From Rubripirellula lacrimiformis (GTDB lineage Bacteria; Planctomycetota; Planctomycetia; Pirellulales; Pirellulaceae): a stretch of DNA of 64,000 nucleotides. The notes under the pieces were generated by a model. That model made no database searches and was not told the origin of the DNA. It saw nothing but the letters and a program-made list of their open reading frames with translations. Position numbers and translations under genes: made by a program. Below, piece after piece: positions 17,296 to 28,896 of the stretch (the first letter of the stretch is position 1; each line of letters begins with the position of its first letter). Where the stretch lies: contig NZ_CP036525.1 in assembly GCF_007741535.1 (NCBI RefSeq), forward strand, positions 3,844,001 to 3,908,000, given 5' to 3'.

Positions 17296-20061
17296 TTAGG
17301 ACGGAATTTCGATCCGCTGTATTTGATCGATCGCGGTACCGTTGCTTTGCAGTTTCGAGATCGCCGTTTCGGTGGCATAGAACTGCGTCAACAGCCGTTC
17401 GCGTTCACGTTCCAGACGACTGTTCATCGAGTCGATCTGGGTTCCGTTTCGTTCGATCTGGGTGGTAATCGTTTCGCTGCGTGTCAGCAGCAGCCCACCA
17501 TCGACGCCCGCAATGCGGTCGGCGATATCATCGATTCGCTGTGCCAATCCGGTGTCTTCGGTCGTGAAGAAGGCTTCCACTTGTTGCCGGTTTTCGGACA
17601 ACGCTTCGTTCAATTTTGATTTGTCTAGCGACAGCCGACCTTTGTCGTCAAAACTGATGCCGACTTGGCCGATCGACCTCAGTTCGCCGGCGCCGTTGAT
17701 CGACCCCGAAAGCATGCGAGAAAAGTTGGTGCGGATCCGCTGCGTTTCGCTGGAACCAAACATCAGTCCGACTTCGTTGGTGTCGGCGTTGAAGAAGGTT
17801 AGCGAGTCGACCTTATCCATCAATTTGTTGTACTGATCGACAAAAGTCTTGGCGGCGACTTCGATGTTGCTGGTGTCTTCGGCGACCGTGATGGTGATGG
17901 GCGAATCGGATAGTTCTTTCAGAGTGAACACCAGGCCTGACGAATCATCGCTGGTCGATTCGGTGCCCGGGCCAACCAACGCGTTGACTTTCTCGCCACC
18001 GATCGTTTTTTCGGATGCTTCGCCCGCAATCCCTAGTGCTTTCGCGGCGATACCGTTTCCGACATCGGTGACCGTCATCGTTTCGTCGCCACCGGCGGTA
18101 TCGACGATCGAGATGCCGGTGCCGGCTTCGTTGATCGATGCGGATACGCCGATGCCAAGGTTGTTGATCGCCTCGACTAGCCCGCCGATGGTCTCGATCC
18201 CCTCGACCTTGATGTTGACCGCGCTGGTGACACCCGCACTATCGGTGATGGTGAAACTGCCGCTGGACGCACCGCCGGTTTGTTCGCTAAGCAGGCTGCT
18301 AGATGTGATCAGGTCGGATCGGGCGCCGGCCCCGTCGACGTCGAACACGCCGTCACTGGACTGAATGAAACGTTCCAGCCCCTCGTCGGTCGATACGGCG
18401 ATCATCGCGTCGCGTCCACGTGATTCGGTTTGCAGATCGAGTCCGAAACCGGTTGTATTGATCGCTAGTTTGCCTGCTTCGCCGCCCTTATTGCTACGGA
18501 CACGCAGCGAAAACGTGCCGTCGTCGTTGGTTTGGATCGACGCGGTGCCGTATCGACCGTCGCTGTTGATCTTGTCGACGATGGCCGATAACGAATCCGT
18601 TGATTCGACATCGATCACGCCGGCTTGAGTTCCGACCAATGCCGAAACGGAACTGCCGCCGACGTCTTGGGTGGTGGCGGTGCCTGCGATCCCCAAACTT
18701 TTGGCTGCGGTTCCGGTCCCTGTGTCAACGATCGTCAACGGATCGCTGCCCGAAGCCGTGTCGACGATTGCGATTCCGTCACCGGCGTCATTGATCGATG
18801 CGGTCACACCGATGTTCAGGTCGTTGATCGCATCGACCAATCCACCGACGGTCGTGATCGCCGAACCGGTAATGTTGATCGCCGAAACCGCGCCGGTGCT
18901 GTCGGTGATTTTGAAGCTGCCCTTCACGCCGGCGCCCTGGTTCATGTCTGCCAGCAGCGTATCGGTCGTCACGGTTTGTCGCGACAAGTTCTTTCCGACG
19001 ACAATGTCGTCGGGCGTGTCAGCGGCCAAACCGAGGTCACTTGCAGTGTCGTCGGACGACGAGATTTGCAGGTTGCCCGCGCCGCCCGAGACGTCACGAA
19101 TTTGCAGGCCGTTCTTTGCGTCGTTGTATTTGACGATCAGCGATAGGCCAGCGGCTTCGATCGTGTCGATGATTTCGCTGGTCGTGGTCGCGCTGGACAG
19201 GTCGAGCGACGCACTGGATCCATCGGACAATTCGATGTCCAGGTTGCCCAAGGGACCGATGCCGTTGCCACCACCGAGTTCGGACAGATTGGTACCGCGC
19301 AGCGAACTGACTCCCGCCGGCAATTCCAGTTCCAATCCGCTAACGCTGCTGGATGCATCGTCGATGCCCCATAGTCCTAGGTCGGCAGCCGTTTCGGCAT
19401 CGCCAAGCTGTTCAACCTTTAGGTTCGATAGTGTGCTGCCGGACTTGTCGACCAGTTTGATCGCACCGTTTTCGGTGGTCGCCTGGATGTCAACTTCGGC
19501 GTCGTTGATCGCCTGCAGCACATCATCGATGGTGCGGGCGTTGGCGAAATCGACTTCGGCCGATGCGCCAGACCGGTCAGTGAATCGGACGGTCCCGGAT
19601 TGAACGCCGCGACCATCGTTCAGTTTGGACAGTTCGGCAGACGAATCGATGAATCCACCGCTGGGATTGATCTTCAGTTGGCCGGTGAAGCCAAGTTCTG
19701 TCTCGGCGCTATCGAACCGCTGCCGCGAACTGACCGCATGTGTGGCGGCCGTCTGGATTGTACGAACGACGTGGGTTGCCGGCTTGGCGTCATTTCCAGC
19801 CTGAACCGACAATGCTTCCTCGTTGGACGAAGCTCCGCTTTTGGACTGAAACGACGACGAAGATGCCAGCCGTTGGCCTGCCAACTGAACGCCAATCACC
19901 GAAGCGGTTAGTTCGGCGATCGATTGTTGCTGTTGCTGCAATGTCTCGGTACGCGACACCAGACGGTCACGCGACTGACCGCTAATCGCGATCAGTTGAT
20001 CGACCGTTCCAGTGATATTCGTTCCGGTGATCAAACCGACGGAAGATTGAAGTCGCCCCAT
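17296..20061 (-). CDS. fliD: Flagellar filament capping protein FliD
   Basis: FliD forms the cap at the filament tip that folds incoming flagellin. At 921 residues it is about twice the usual 450-500. The N-terminal end (SSVGLITGTNITGTVDQLI) and the C-terminal coiled-coil region (about residues 790-915, with QYNKLMDKVDSLTFFN and MNSRLERERERLLTQFYATE) are typical. The extra length is made of repeated flagellin_IN-like modules. Each has a GSF-ITDS start, a VGGLVDAIN/IGGLVEAIN core and a GIAIVD/GISIVD end; at least three are visible. It lies between the flagellin genes and fliS. Confidence 0.92.
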   Translation of the reverse strand: MGRLQSSVGLITGTNITGTVDQLIAISGQSRDRLVSRTETLQQQQQSIAELTASVIGVQLAGQRLASSSSFQSKSGASSNEEALSVQAGNDAKPATHVVRTIQTAATHAVSSRQRFDSAETELGFTGQLKINPSGGFIDSSAELSKLNDGRGVQSGTVRFTDRSGASAEVDFANARTIDDVLQAINDAEVDIQATTENGAIKLVDKSGSTLSNLKVEQLGDAETAADLGLWGIDDASSSVSGLELELPAGVSSLRGTNLSELGGGNGIGPLGNLDIELSDGSSASLDLSSATTTSEIIDTIEAAGLSLIVKYNDAKNGLQIRDVSGGAGNLQISSSDDTASDLGLAADTPDDIVVGKNLSRQTVTTDTLLADMNQGAGVKGSFKITDSTGAVSAINITGSAITTVGGLVDAINDLNIGVTASINDAGDGIAIVDTASGSDPLTIVDTGTGTAAKSLGIAGTATTQDVGGSSVSALVGTQAGVIDVESTDSLSAIVDKINSDGRYGTASIQTNDDGTFSLRVRSNKGGEAGKLAINTTGFGLDLQTESRGRDAMIAVSTDEGLERFIQSSDGVFDVDGAGARSDLITSSSLLSEQTGGASSGSFTITDSAGVTSAVNIKVEGIETIGGLVEAINNLGIGVSASINEAGTGISIVDTAGGDETMTVTDVGNGIAAKALGIAGEASEKTIGGEKVNALVGPGTESTSDDSSGLVFTLKELSDSPITITVAEDTSNIEVAAKTFVDQYNKLMDKVDSLTFFNADTNEVGLMFGSSETQRIRTNFSRMLSGSINGAGELRSIGQVGISFDDKGRLSLDKSKLNEALSENRQQVEAFFTTEDTGLAQRIDDIADRIAGVDGGLLLTRSETITTQIERNGTQIDSMNSRLERERERLLTQFYATETAISKLQSNGTAIDQIQRIEIPS

Positions 20062-20380
20062 TGGATCAAGCAGTCATTAGGTGTGGTGTGTGCGGTATCA
20101 AGTTGAATCGGCAACTCGGCGCATGCGGGTCCACAAAAACGCTACTATGCAATCAGTCAACGCAGCTGAAAGAAAGTTCACTACCGGGACGGTTCTTGCT
20201 GGAAAGCTAGCAACTGGGCGATGTTTAGCGGTTCCGCGGGGTTTGCGGGTCCTGTCGGTGATGCGGAGGGTGATTTCCGGGATTGGTTGATGGCATCCCC
20301 CCCGCCTGTGACGGCGGTTGTCATCGGGGGGCGACCGGCAAAAAGTTTTCGGACCCGGAGGTCAAGATTGGCTGGGGGCA

Positions 20381-20421
20381 AAAACAAAAAGCCCGGCGAT
20401 GGTGCCGTCGCCAGGCTTTTT
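20381..20421 (-). terminator. Rho-independent terminator of flagellin gene 1
   Basis: AAAAAGCC and GGCTTTTT flank an inner GGCGA/TCGCC stem (about 20386-20421). On the minus strand the stem is followed by a T-rich tail (complement of AAAACAAAAA, 20381-20390). It lies just past the flagellin stop at 20454. Confidence 0.85.
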
Positions 20422-20453
20422 GCAGTCAATCAGTCGTCGTTTTCAGTTCAGGA

Positions 20454-22514
20454 TTATCCCAGCAGTGACAGGACGTTCTGTGGGTTTTGGTTCGCTAGTG
20501 ACAACACGTTGGTGCCTGATTGGGTCAGGATCTGAGCACGTGTCAGGTTGGCCGATTCTTGTGCAAAGTCGGCATCGCGAATCGAGCTTTCTGCTTCTAG
20601 CAGGTTGGACCGAGTTTCGTTCAGGCTGACCAAGTTGCTTTCCAGCGTAGTGGCTTGGAATGCACCTAGGCGTCCACGCAGGCCGGTGACTTTGCCGATC
20701 ACTTCGTCGATGATCTTAGCGGCTCCGGTGACGTCGTTGACCAAACTTTTGGATTGACCGCTGCCCAGTTCATACAGGCGTCCGGTCGGGCCACCGATCT
20801 GTCCGGTGCTGACGCTGCCGATGCCCAATCGGGCCTGTTGGTTGCTCGTCACATCAGGGCCCAGTTGGAACAGGGCACCGCCGTCGGTGATCGAGAACGA
20901 AAAGTTTTCGCTGCTGCCGTCTTCGACCGTCAGTGTAAGGTCCAGCGAACTGGTGTTGATTTGCAACGTGTTGGCGGATCCGCCGGCTTCCACACCGTTG
21001 ACGGTCCCTTCGATGTCGGTTCCGGTCTGTCGCAATGACGAAAGGCTGCTGCCGAACGTTCCCGCAGGGCCCTCGCTGATGACATCGATATGGACCAAGG
21101 CGTCGCTGCCATAGGCGGTGGAAGTGAACTTTAATCCCTCGGCCGTTGAAAACGTCGCGTTCACTCCGGTGCTGTCCGAAACCAGATTCAACGCAGCGGA
21201 GATCTGGCTTGCCGATGTTCCGGCGCCGAAGTTGAATGTTTCAGCACCCGAGGCACCGTTCAACTGGAAGACCAACGTGTCGGTCAAGACTTCGCCACCC
21301 GTGCTAGCGGTGTTGGCGTCATCGATCCCTTCGTTGATATCGAAGACTGCACCGGCGGCACCGACGGCGCTGAATGCCGCGTCTGTGGGTGTCGCACCGT
21401 CGACGGTCGCCGCACCGATAGCGGTGGCGATGTCGTCGGCAGTCACCAATTGGGTGTTGTCCACGGTGACGGTCAGGATCTTTTGCTCGCTGTCAAAGTC
21501 CGCGCCGTTGGCGGCTCCACTGACAAACTTGACGGCGACATTGTTGTACTCGGCACCGGCGACGGTCGCGGTGACGGTCAGTCCCGCTTCGGCGGCACCG
21601 ACGGTCGCTGCAGTTCCGGCCGGGTCTGCGGGGGTGCCAGCTGCCGCGGCTCCTGTCGCGGTGAACCCTGCCAGTGAATTGATCGCCGCTTGGATGACTT
21701 GGGCGTCGGCGTCGGCGTCGATTTCGCCTGGGTTTAGGGAATCCCCGGTGAAGTTGCCGGTGATGGTCAGGACGCCAGTGTCGGCGTCAAAAGCGGCGGA
21801 ACCTTCGCTGGAGGCGCTCGTATCGTCTACGAATGCGATCGTGGCAAAGTCGGGGGCGCCAGTGATGACAAGGTTTTCGCCGTTGATGGGCTGCGTGGCG
21901 ACGCGGACGTCGGTTGTTTCCGCACTGGCGGTCGCGGCGGTGGAGAATCCACCAGCGGTGACTTCGGCTCGAGTCGCTGCGGCGGAAATGACCACCTCGG
22001 CGTCAATCTGGCCGGTTGCGCCCAGGTTGGCTTGGTCGATGTTGATATCGGTTAGCGAGTCGACGCTGCCCGCGTTGCTGACAAAGTCCAGCGACCCGTC
22101 GAGCAACTTTCGGCCTTGGAACGTCGTGGTTTGTGCGATCCGGTTGATCGCTTCCAAGGAACTGTCGATTTGCAATTGGTTCGCAGCGATTTCGTCATCG
22201 CTAAGTGCACCGCTATTGGCCGCCTCGACCACCAACCCGCGGATATCGTTCAACAGGCTGCTGACTTCGCCGAGCGCACTATCCGCGGTTGAAATGATCT
22301 GGCTGGCGCGGTTCGTGTTCGAGATGGCTTTCCCAAGGCTGGTGATTTCCGATCGCAACGCTTCGCTGGCGATCAGTCCGGCCGGGTCGTCTGCACCGCT
22401 GTTGATTCGAAGTCCCGTGCTCAGCCGCGTCAGTGCGGTTTGAAGGTCCTTGTTGCTTGTTTGCAGGCGATTTTGAGCAACAAGCGATGGGACGTTGGTG
22501 TTGATTCTTGTCAT
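20454..22514 (-). CDS. fliC: Flagellin (large), paralogue 1
   Basis: A 686-residue flagellin from the ATG at 22514; codons upstream to 22586 belong to the leader. The conserved N-terminal D0/D1 (TRINTNVPSLVAQNRL, LSTGLRINSGADDPAGL) and C-terminal D1/D0 (SSIRDADFAQESANLTRAQI, SLANQNPQNVLSLL) regions are intact. The middle of about 380 residues is a surface-exposed variable region rich in Ala/Thr/Asp. It includes a segment like EAGLTVTATVAGAEYNNVAV and a repeat-like LTVTVDNTQLVTADDIATAI. It is a close paralogue of the gene at 22921-24975, with the same architecture. An intrinsic terminator follows. Confidence 0.93.
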   Translation of the reverse strand: MTRINTNVPSLVAQNRLQTSNKDLQTALTRLSTGLRINSGADDPAGLIASEALRSEITSLGKAISNTNRASQIISTADSALGEVSSLLNDIRGLVVEAANSGALSDDEIAANQLQIDSSLEAINRIAQTTTFQGRKLLDGSLDFVSNAGSVDSLTDINIDQANLGATGQIDAEVVISAAATRAEVTAGGFSTAATASAETTDVRVATQPINGENLVITGAPDFATIAFVDDTSASSEGSAAFDADTGVLTITGNFTGDSLNPGEIDADADAQVIQAAINSLAGFTATGAAAAGTPADPAGTAATVGAAEAGLTVTATVAGAEYNNVAVKFVSGAANGADFDSEQKILTVTVDNTQLVTADDIATAIGAATVDGATPTDAAFSAVGAAGAVFDINEGIDDANTASTGGEVLTDTLVFQLNGASGAETFNFGAGTSASQISAALNLVSDSTGVNATFSTAEGLKFTSTAYGSDALVHIDVISEGPAGTFGSSLSSLRQTGTDIEGTVNGVEAGGSANTLQINTSSLDLTLTVEDGSSENFSFSITDGGALFQLGPDVTSNQQARLGIGSVSTGQIGGPTGRLYELGSGQSKSLVNDVTGAAKIIDEVIGKVTGLRGRLGAFQATTLESNLVSLNETRSNLLEAESSIRDADFAQESANLTRAQILTQSGTNVLSLANQNPQNVLSLLG

Positions 22515-22552
22515 GGCAGAGGGGCCTTCAATTGGCTGATCGCGGTCGAGAT

Positions 22553-22582
22553 CGTGAATGATTCCGGCCGCGATGGACCGGT
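22553..22582 (-). promoter_or_regulatory. Conserved leader hairpin of flagellin gene 1
   Basis: On the minus strand ACCGGTCC and GGCCGG can pair across a short loop, followed by AATCATT. The same element, at nearly the same distance from the ATG (39 versus 36 nt), precedes flagellin gene 2 although the surrounding leaders differ. A GGA lies at its 3' edge, so CsrA or another translational regulator could act here. That is inference. Confidence 0.5.
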
Positions 22583-22850
22583 GCAACCTTTAAATCACCG
22601 GACAGGACAACCAATCCATGGTGCTAGGTCTTCACGGAAATTCATCGGGACAAAGCATCCGTAGCCTGCGGAAGAATTGGCCAGCCCAGCGAAAAAGCGG
22701 GTGCCCTGCGTCGCAGAAGCGTCGTATTCGTTACGACTTACCAGGATTTTGGTCGATTTTACCTCCGATTCGCAAAAATCGCTTGCATGCGGCGAATCGT
22801 TGTCACGTCATTGGTCCCTAACGGGCCGGTTGCCTCCATCACGAAACGAA

Positions 22851-22887
22851 GCCAGCCGGCAAAGGGGAAAACCCTCTACCGGCTGGC
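22851..22887 (-). terminator. Hairpin downstream of flagellin gene 2
   Basis: GCCAGCCGG (22851-22859) pairs perfectly with CCGGCTGGC (22879-22887), with an inner GGGG/CCCT pairing. It lies 34 bp past the stop of the flagellin gene at 22921. The T-tract is weak, so termination may be partial. Confidence 0.6.
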
Positions 22888-22920
22888 GATCGATGTTCAA
22901 AGTCATTTGCTGTCAGCTTC

Positions 22921-24975
22921 TTAACGAAGCAGCGACAGAACGTTTTGTGGGTTCTGGTTGGCCAGGGACAACACGTTGGTGCCCGATTGAACCAGAATCT
23001 GTGCTCGTGTCAGGTTGGCCGATTCTTGTGCGAAGTCGGCGTCACGGATCGAGCTTTCTGCTTCTTGCAGGTTGGCTTTCGCATCGCTCAAGCTGACCAA
23101 GTTGCTTTCCAAGGTCGTTGACTGGAATGCACCCAGACGACCGCGAGTGGCGGTGATCTTGCTGATCACTTCGTCGATCACCTTCGCGGCACCGTTGACG
23201 TCGTTGGTCAGGCTCTTGCTTTGACCGCTTCCCAATTCGTAAAGGCGTCCGGATGCACCACCGAGTTTCCCGGTGCTGACGCTGCCGATGCCAACGCTGG
23301 CTTGCTGAGACGTGCTCACTTCAGGGCCTAGTTGGAAGGTGGCTCCGCCGCCGCTGATGTCGAACGAGAAGTTGTCGCCGCTGGTGTCGACCGTCAAGCT
23401 CAGTGCAAGCGAGCTGGTGTTGATCGATAGCGTGTTGCCAGCACCGGCTGCCGAAACGCCGTTGACGGTTGCCGAAATGTCACTGCCGGAACTGTTGGTG
23501 CTGCTAAGTCCAGCTTCGAAAGTGCCGTTGTCGCCTTCGGAAATCACGTCGATTGCCACGTTGGCGGCACTGCCGTATTCGCTGGCGGTGAAATTCAGAG
23601 CTCCCGATTCGACACCGGCGGAAACACCCGTACTATCGGATACCAAGTTGACGGCTGCCGCGATTTGATCCTTCGATGTGCCAGCACCAAAGTTGAACGT
23701 TTCCGCTCCCGTAGCACCGTTGAGTTGGAATACCAACGAATCGTTCAACACTTCGCCGCCGGTTGATCCGGTGGAAGTATCGGCGATGCCTTCGTTGATG
23801 TCGAAGGAAGCATCGGTTGCTCCGACGGCCGAGAAGACAGCCGACGCAGGGGCCGCACCATCGACCGTTGCACTGCCAATGGCGGTGGCAATGTCGTCGG
23901 CGCTGACCAATTGAGTGTCGTCTACGGTGACCGTCAGGACTTTTTGCGCGCTGTCAAAGTCAGCCCCGGTGGTTGCTCCGCTGACAAACTTGACGGCGAC
24001 GTTGTTGTAATCGGATCCCGCTTCGGTCGCGGTGATCGTCAGGCCCGCTTCGGCGGCACCGACGGTCGCTGCGACACCTGCGGCTGGAGTACCCGAGCCC
24101 GTGGAGCCTGTGGCGGTGAACCCATCCAAGGCTTCGATGGCGGCTTGGACGACGTCCGCGTCGACGTCAGCGTCGACTTCGCCAGGGTTGAGGGAATCCC
24201 CCGTAAAGTTACCGGTGATGGTCAGAACGCCAGTGTCGGCGTCGAAGGATGCCGAGCCGGCGTTGGCGTTGTCCGTGTCGTCAACGAATGCGATCGTGGC
24301 GAAGTCAGGGCCGCCGGTGATGACAATGTCTTCTCCGCCAATCGCTTGCGTGGCCACACGCACGTCTGTCGATTTTGCTTCTGCGGTGGCAGATGCCGTG
24401 AATCCGCTCGAAGCCGCGCTGATTTCGCCTTGGGTCGCTGCGGCCGACACGACAACTTCGACATTGATGTTGCCGGTGGATCCGATGCTGGCCTTGGAAA
24501 TGTTGACGTCGCTGACCGATTCGACGGAATTGGCGGTGCTGGTGTAGTCCAGCGATCCGTCCAGCAGTTTACGACCTTGGAATGTGGTCGATTGCGCGAT
24601 TCGGTTGATCGCTTCGAGTGAACTGTCGATCTGCAACTGGTTAGCAGCGATTTCTTCCGAGCTCAGCGCGCCACTGTTGGCGGCTTCGACAACCAGTCCG
24701 CGGACGTCGTTCAACAGGCTGCTGACTTGGCCTAGAGCGCTGTCGGCGGTGCTGATGATCTGGCTGGATCGTTGAGTGTTGGTGATGGCTTTGTTCAGAC
24801 CCGTGATTTCACTTCGCAGTGCTTCACTAGCGATCAAACCTGCAGGGTCATCGGCTCCGCTGTTGATGCGAAGTCCGGTACTTAATCGGGTCAAAGCCGA
24901 GTTCAAGTCATTGTTGCTTGAGCTGAGGCGGTTCTGGGCGACGAGCGAAGAAACGTTGGTGTTAATTCTGGTCAT
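22921..24975 (-). CDS. fliC: Flagellin (large), paralogue 2
   Basis: A 684-residue flagellin, first in the order flagellin 2, flagellin 1, fliD, fliS. Terminal D0/D1 regions are conserved (MTRINTNVSSLVAQNRLSSS at the start, NVLSLANQNPQNVLSLLR at the end). It is nearly collinear with paralogue 1. Shared middle segments include DFATIAFVDDT, GVLTITGNFTGDSLNPGE and GGEVLNDSLVFQLNGATGAE. Differences concentrate in the outer domain and the two genes have separate leaders and hairpins. This points to tandem duplication followed by divergence, and possibly differential use in one filament. Confidence 0.93.
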   Translation of the reverse strand: MTRINTNVSSLVAQNRLSSSNNDLNSALTRLSTGLRINSGADDPAGLIASEALRSEITGLNKAITNTQRSSQIISTADSALGQVSSLLNDVRGLVVEAANSGALSSEEIAANQLQIDSSLEAINRIAQSTTFQGRKLLDGSLDYTSTANSVESVSDVNISKASIGSTGNINVEVVVSAAATQGEISAASSGFTASATAEAKSTDVRVATQAIGGEDIVITGGPDFATIAFVDDTDNANAGSASFDADTGVLTITGNFTGDSLNPGEVDADVDADVVQAAIEALDGFTATGSTGSGTPAAGVAATVGAAEAGLTITATEAGSDYNNVAVKFVSGATTGADFDSAQKVLTVTVDDTQLVSADDIATAIGSATVDGAAPASAVFSAVGATDASFDINEGIADTSTGSTGGEVLNDSLVFQLNGATGAETFNFGAGTSKDQIAAAVNLVSDSTGVSAGVESGALNFTASEYGSAANVAIDVISEGDNGTFEAGLSSTNSSGSDISATVNGVSAAGAGNTLSINTSSLALSLTVDTSGDNFSFDISGGGATFQLGPEVSTSQQASVGIGSVSTGKLGGASGRLYELGSGQSKSLTNDVNGAAKVIDEVISKITATRGRLGAFQSTTLESNLVSLSDAKANLQEAESSIRDADFAQESANLTRAQILVQSGTNVLSLANQNPQNVLSLLR

Positions 24976-25010
24976 GTCTTAGGTATCCTTCGGTGCGGCG
25001 AATCGCAGAT

Positions 25011-25045
25011 TCGTGGAAAATGGATCCGGCCGCTTGTGGACCGGT
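25011..25045 (-). promoter_or_regulatory. Conserved leader hairpin of flagellin gene 2
   Basis: On the minus strand ACCGGTCC, a 6-nt loop and GGCCGGATCC form the same hairpin as at 22553-22582. It lies 36 nt before the ATG. The trailing CACGA is also shared by both leaders. Confidence 0.5.
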
Positions 25046-25107
25046 TGCGTCGGATATGGAACCTGGCAGCGATCGACCTTCGATCACATACGTGCCCTCA
25101 AGGCTCT

Positions 25108-25135
25108 TTATCCGATTGAACCATGGGTTACTTTT
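25108..25135 (-). promoter_or_regulatory. Possible FliA (sigma-28)-like promoter of flagellin gene 2
   Basis: On the minus strand AAAAGTAA (25135-25128) is followed after 12 nt by TCGGATAA (25115-25108). The FliA consensus is TAAAGTTT, 11 nt, GCCGATAA; matches are 5/8 and 6/8 with one extra spacer base. No equivalent was found before flagellin gene 1, and a fliA gene is not in the window. Confidence 0.25.
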
Positions 25136-25492
25136 CCGGTGCGCACTGTTAAACAAGCTGGGAAAAGGCTCCGGATCAGGTGCCCCCCGCTGCGCAGCCA
25201 AAACAACCCGGACAACCGGACGCGTTGTCCCGTTTTTGTCTCACCCCAATGGGGTGTAAGGCATTGAACTGCGAAGAATCGGATCAGCGGATCCGAGCAG
25301 GGAAGAAGTCGACGGCTGCCACGGCTTCGATCAAGCTGCGTCAACCGCCGGGCCGGTTTGCTCGCGCTGGTTTGCTCAAGGCGCAAATTCCGGCATCGTG
25401 CTGAAGTGGCATCGTGCTGAAGTGGAACCACGGTGGCAGCAGGCTAGACACCCGATTGCTCTACACGATCAGCGTTCTGCACGATCAACGCT
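25136..25492. other. Intergenic region between queA and flagellin gene 2
   Basis: No credible gene. There is one short CAACGCTCTACACGATCAG-type direct repeat right after the queA stop (about 25463-25504), partly inside its 3' end. Nothing else recognisable was found. Confidence 0.4.
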
Positions 25493-26578
25493 CTACACGA
25501 TCAGCATCGCATCGCCATAGCTGTAGAAGCGATACTCGTTCTCGATCGCCGTCTGGTACGCGTGCATCGCGAGTTCACGCCCGGCGAACGCGCTGACCAA
25601 CACCAAGAGCGAGCTTTTGGGCAGGTGAAAATTGGTCATCATGGCGTCCACGACCTTGAACTGATACGGCGGGCGAATGAACAGATCGGTTTGCCCCGTC
25701 CAAGGAGTCAGCTTGCCGCCATTCTTGGCCGCTGAACTTTCCAACACTCGCACGCTGGTCGTGCCGACCGCGATGCACCGCCCCCGTGCACGTCTAGCAC
25801 GAATGTTTTCAGCGGTGTCGGCATCGATGCTGCCCCATTCAGTATGCATCACATGATCGTCTAGCCGTTCGGTCTGAATCGGACGAAAGGTCCCGATCCC
25901 GACGTGCAGCGTGACCTCGGCCGTATCGACGCCCGCGGCCCGGACTTTTTCCAACAGCGTTTTGGTGAAGTGCAATCCCGCGGTGGGGGCCGCCACGCTG
26001 CCGCGGTCCTTGGCAAACACGGTTTGATAGTTCTGGACGTCGGCATCGACCATCTGGCCGTCGCGAATGTAGGGGGGCAACGGAATCCGTCCGAATCGAT
26101 CCAGCCAATCGGCGGGTTCCTTCAGGTTGGTTTCGCAAACGCCGACAAAATCCGCGTTCAAGCGAGGTTTAACGACCAGTTTTCCGTCGTCGGTCCGCGC
26201 CACCACGACCAGTTCCATGCCGTCGCGGGCGTCGCGATCCTTGACGGCAATCACTTCCCCGGTCTTCAGGGTTCCGCGCGTCTTGGTCAATACCTGCCAT
26301 ACGCCCGTATCGCGATCGGCCTGCAAAAATAGCCCCTGCCAACGCCCACCGGTATCGGCGCGGCTGCCGACCAGACGCGCCGGAACGACGCGGCTGTTGT
26401 TGGACACCAAGGTGTCGCCAGCCGACAACAGCTCGGGCAAATCTCGAACGTAATGATGGTCAATTTTGCCGGTATCACGGTCGACCAACATCAGACGCGA
26501 ATCGCTGCGAGTCGCCAGCGGTTCCTGGGCGATCAGTTCTCGGGGAAGTTCGTAGTCGTAGTCATCGATTTCATTCAT
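25493..26578 (-). CDS. queA: S-adenosylmethionine:tRNA ribosyltransferase-isomerase QueA
   Basis: QueA transfers and isomerises the ribosyl moiety of SAM onto preQ1 in tRNA, giving epoxyqueuosine at the wobble base of tRNAs with GUN anticodons. The 361 residues from the ATG at 26578 are near full family length. The N-terminal YDYELPRELIAQEPLATRSDSRLM is cut here to its recognisable parts: YDYELP and IAQEPLATRSDSRL. VSNNSRVVPARL and PPYIRD follow. AAPTAGLHFT, VTLHVGIGTF and MTNFHLPKSSLLVLVSAFAG are highly typical. Upstream codons remain open to 26698 but do not resemble the family. Other queuosine genes are not in the window. Confidence 0.95.
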   Translation of the reverse strand: MNEIDDYDYELPRELIAQEPLATRSDSRLMLVDRDTGKIDHHYVRDLPELLSAGDTLVSNNSRVVPARLVGSRADTGGRWQGLFLQADRDTGVWQVLTKTRGTLKTGEVIAVKDRDARDGMELVVVARTDDGKLVVKPRLNADFVGVCETNLKEPADWLDRFGRIPLPPYIRDGQMVDADVQNYQTVFAKDRGSVAAPTAGLHFTKTLLEKVRAAGVDTAEVTLHVGIGTFRPIQTERLDDHVMHTEWGSIDADTAENIRARRARGRCIAVGTTSVRVLESSAAKNGGKLTPWTGQTDLFIRPPYQFKVVDAMMTNFHLPKSSLLVLVSAFAGRELAMHAYQTAIENEYRFYSYGDAMLIV

Positions 26579-26937
26579 GGCCGTATTGTAGCGACCGATC
26601 AATTTTTCGCGACGCAGCTTCCCGAGTGCGAAATCAGCAAAAACGACTCGCCACTTCCCGCGGACGCCAACACCCGCTGCGGCCGCAAAACGATCCACGC
26701 CGCGGGCTAGACGGCAGGCGAGTCCGCGGACCTGCGCGTAAAGGCAAGCGGCATTCCGCGTCGCACCCGGATCGAACCGTCACGTTCCCCCCGCAAACGC
26801 TGGAAACGGCGCAGGTCTTCGGCGGCCCCTTCGCGAGCCGCTCGATCTAGCTGACGTCGACCCGTCGGTATCAACAACGCTGATCCAGCCCGGATTCGGA
26901 TCGATGGACGAGCCGACTCTTGGGCTGTGGTCGTGGC
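26579..26937. other. Intergenic region between acs and queA
   Basis: About 360 bp between genes on the same strand. On the minus strand the acs frame stays open for about 68 codons past its stop, giving an Arg-rich translation without a good start codon. No hairpin terminator with a T-tract was found. Confidence 0.35.

Positions 26938-28896
<1,959 letters not shown>

Noticed and set aside
22515-22920. Sigma-54 promoter before flagellin gene 1
   Set aside because: GG and GC pairs are present, but the spacing is 13 instead of 10 nt.
26716-26935. Minus-strand frame continuing past the acs stop with a LysM-like IRIRAGSALLIP stretch
   Set aside because: Only about 68 codons, no good start codon and one weak motif; chance in GC-rich DNA is more likely.
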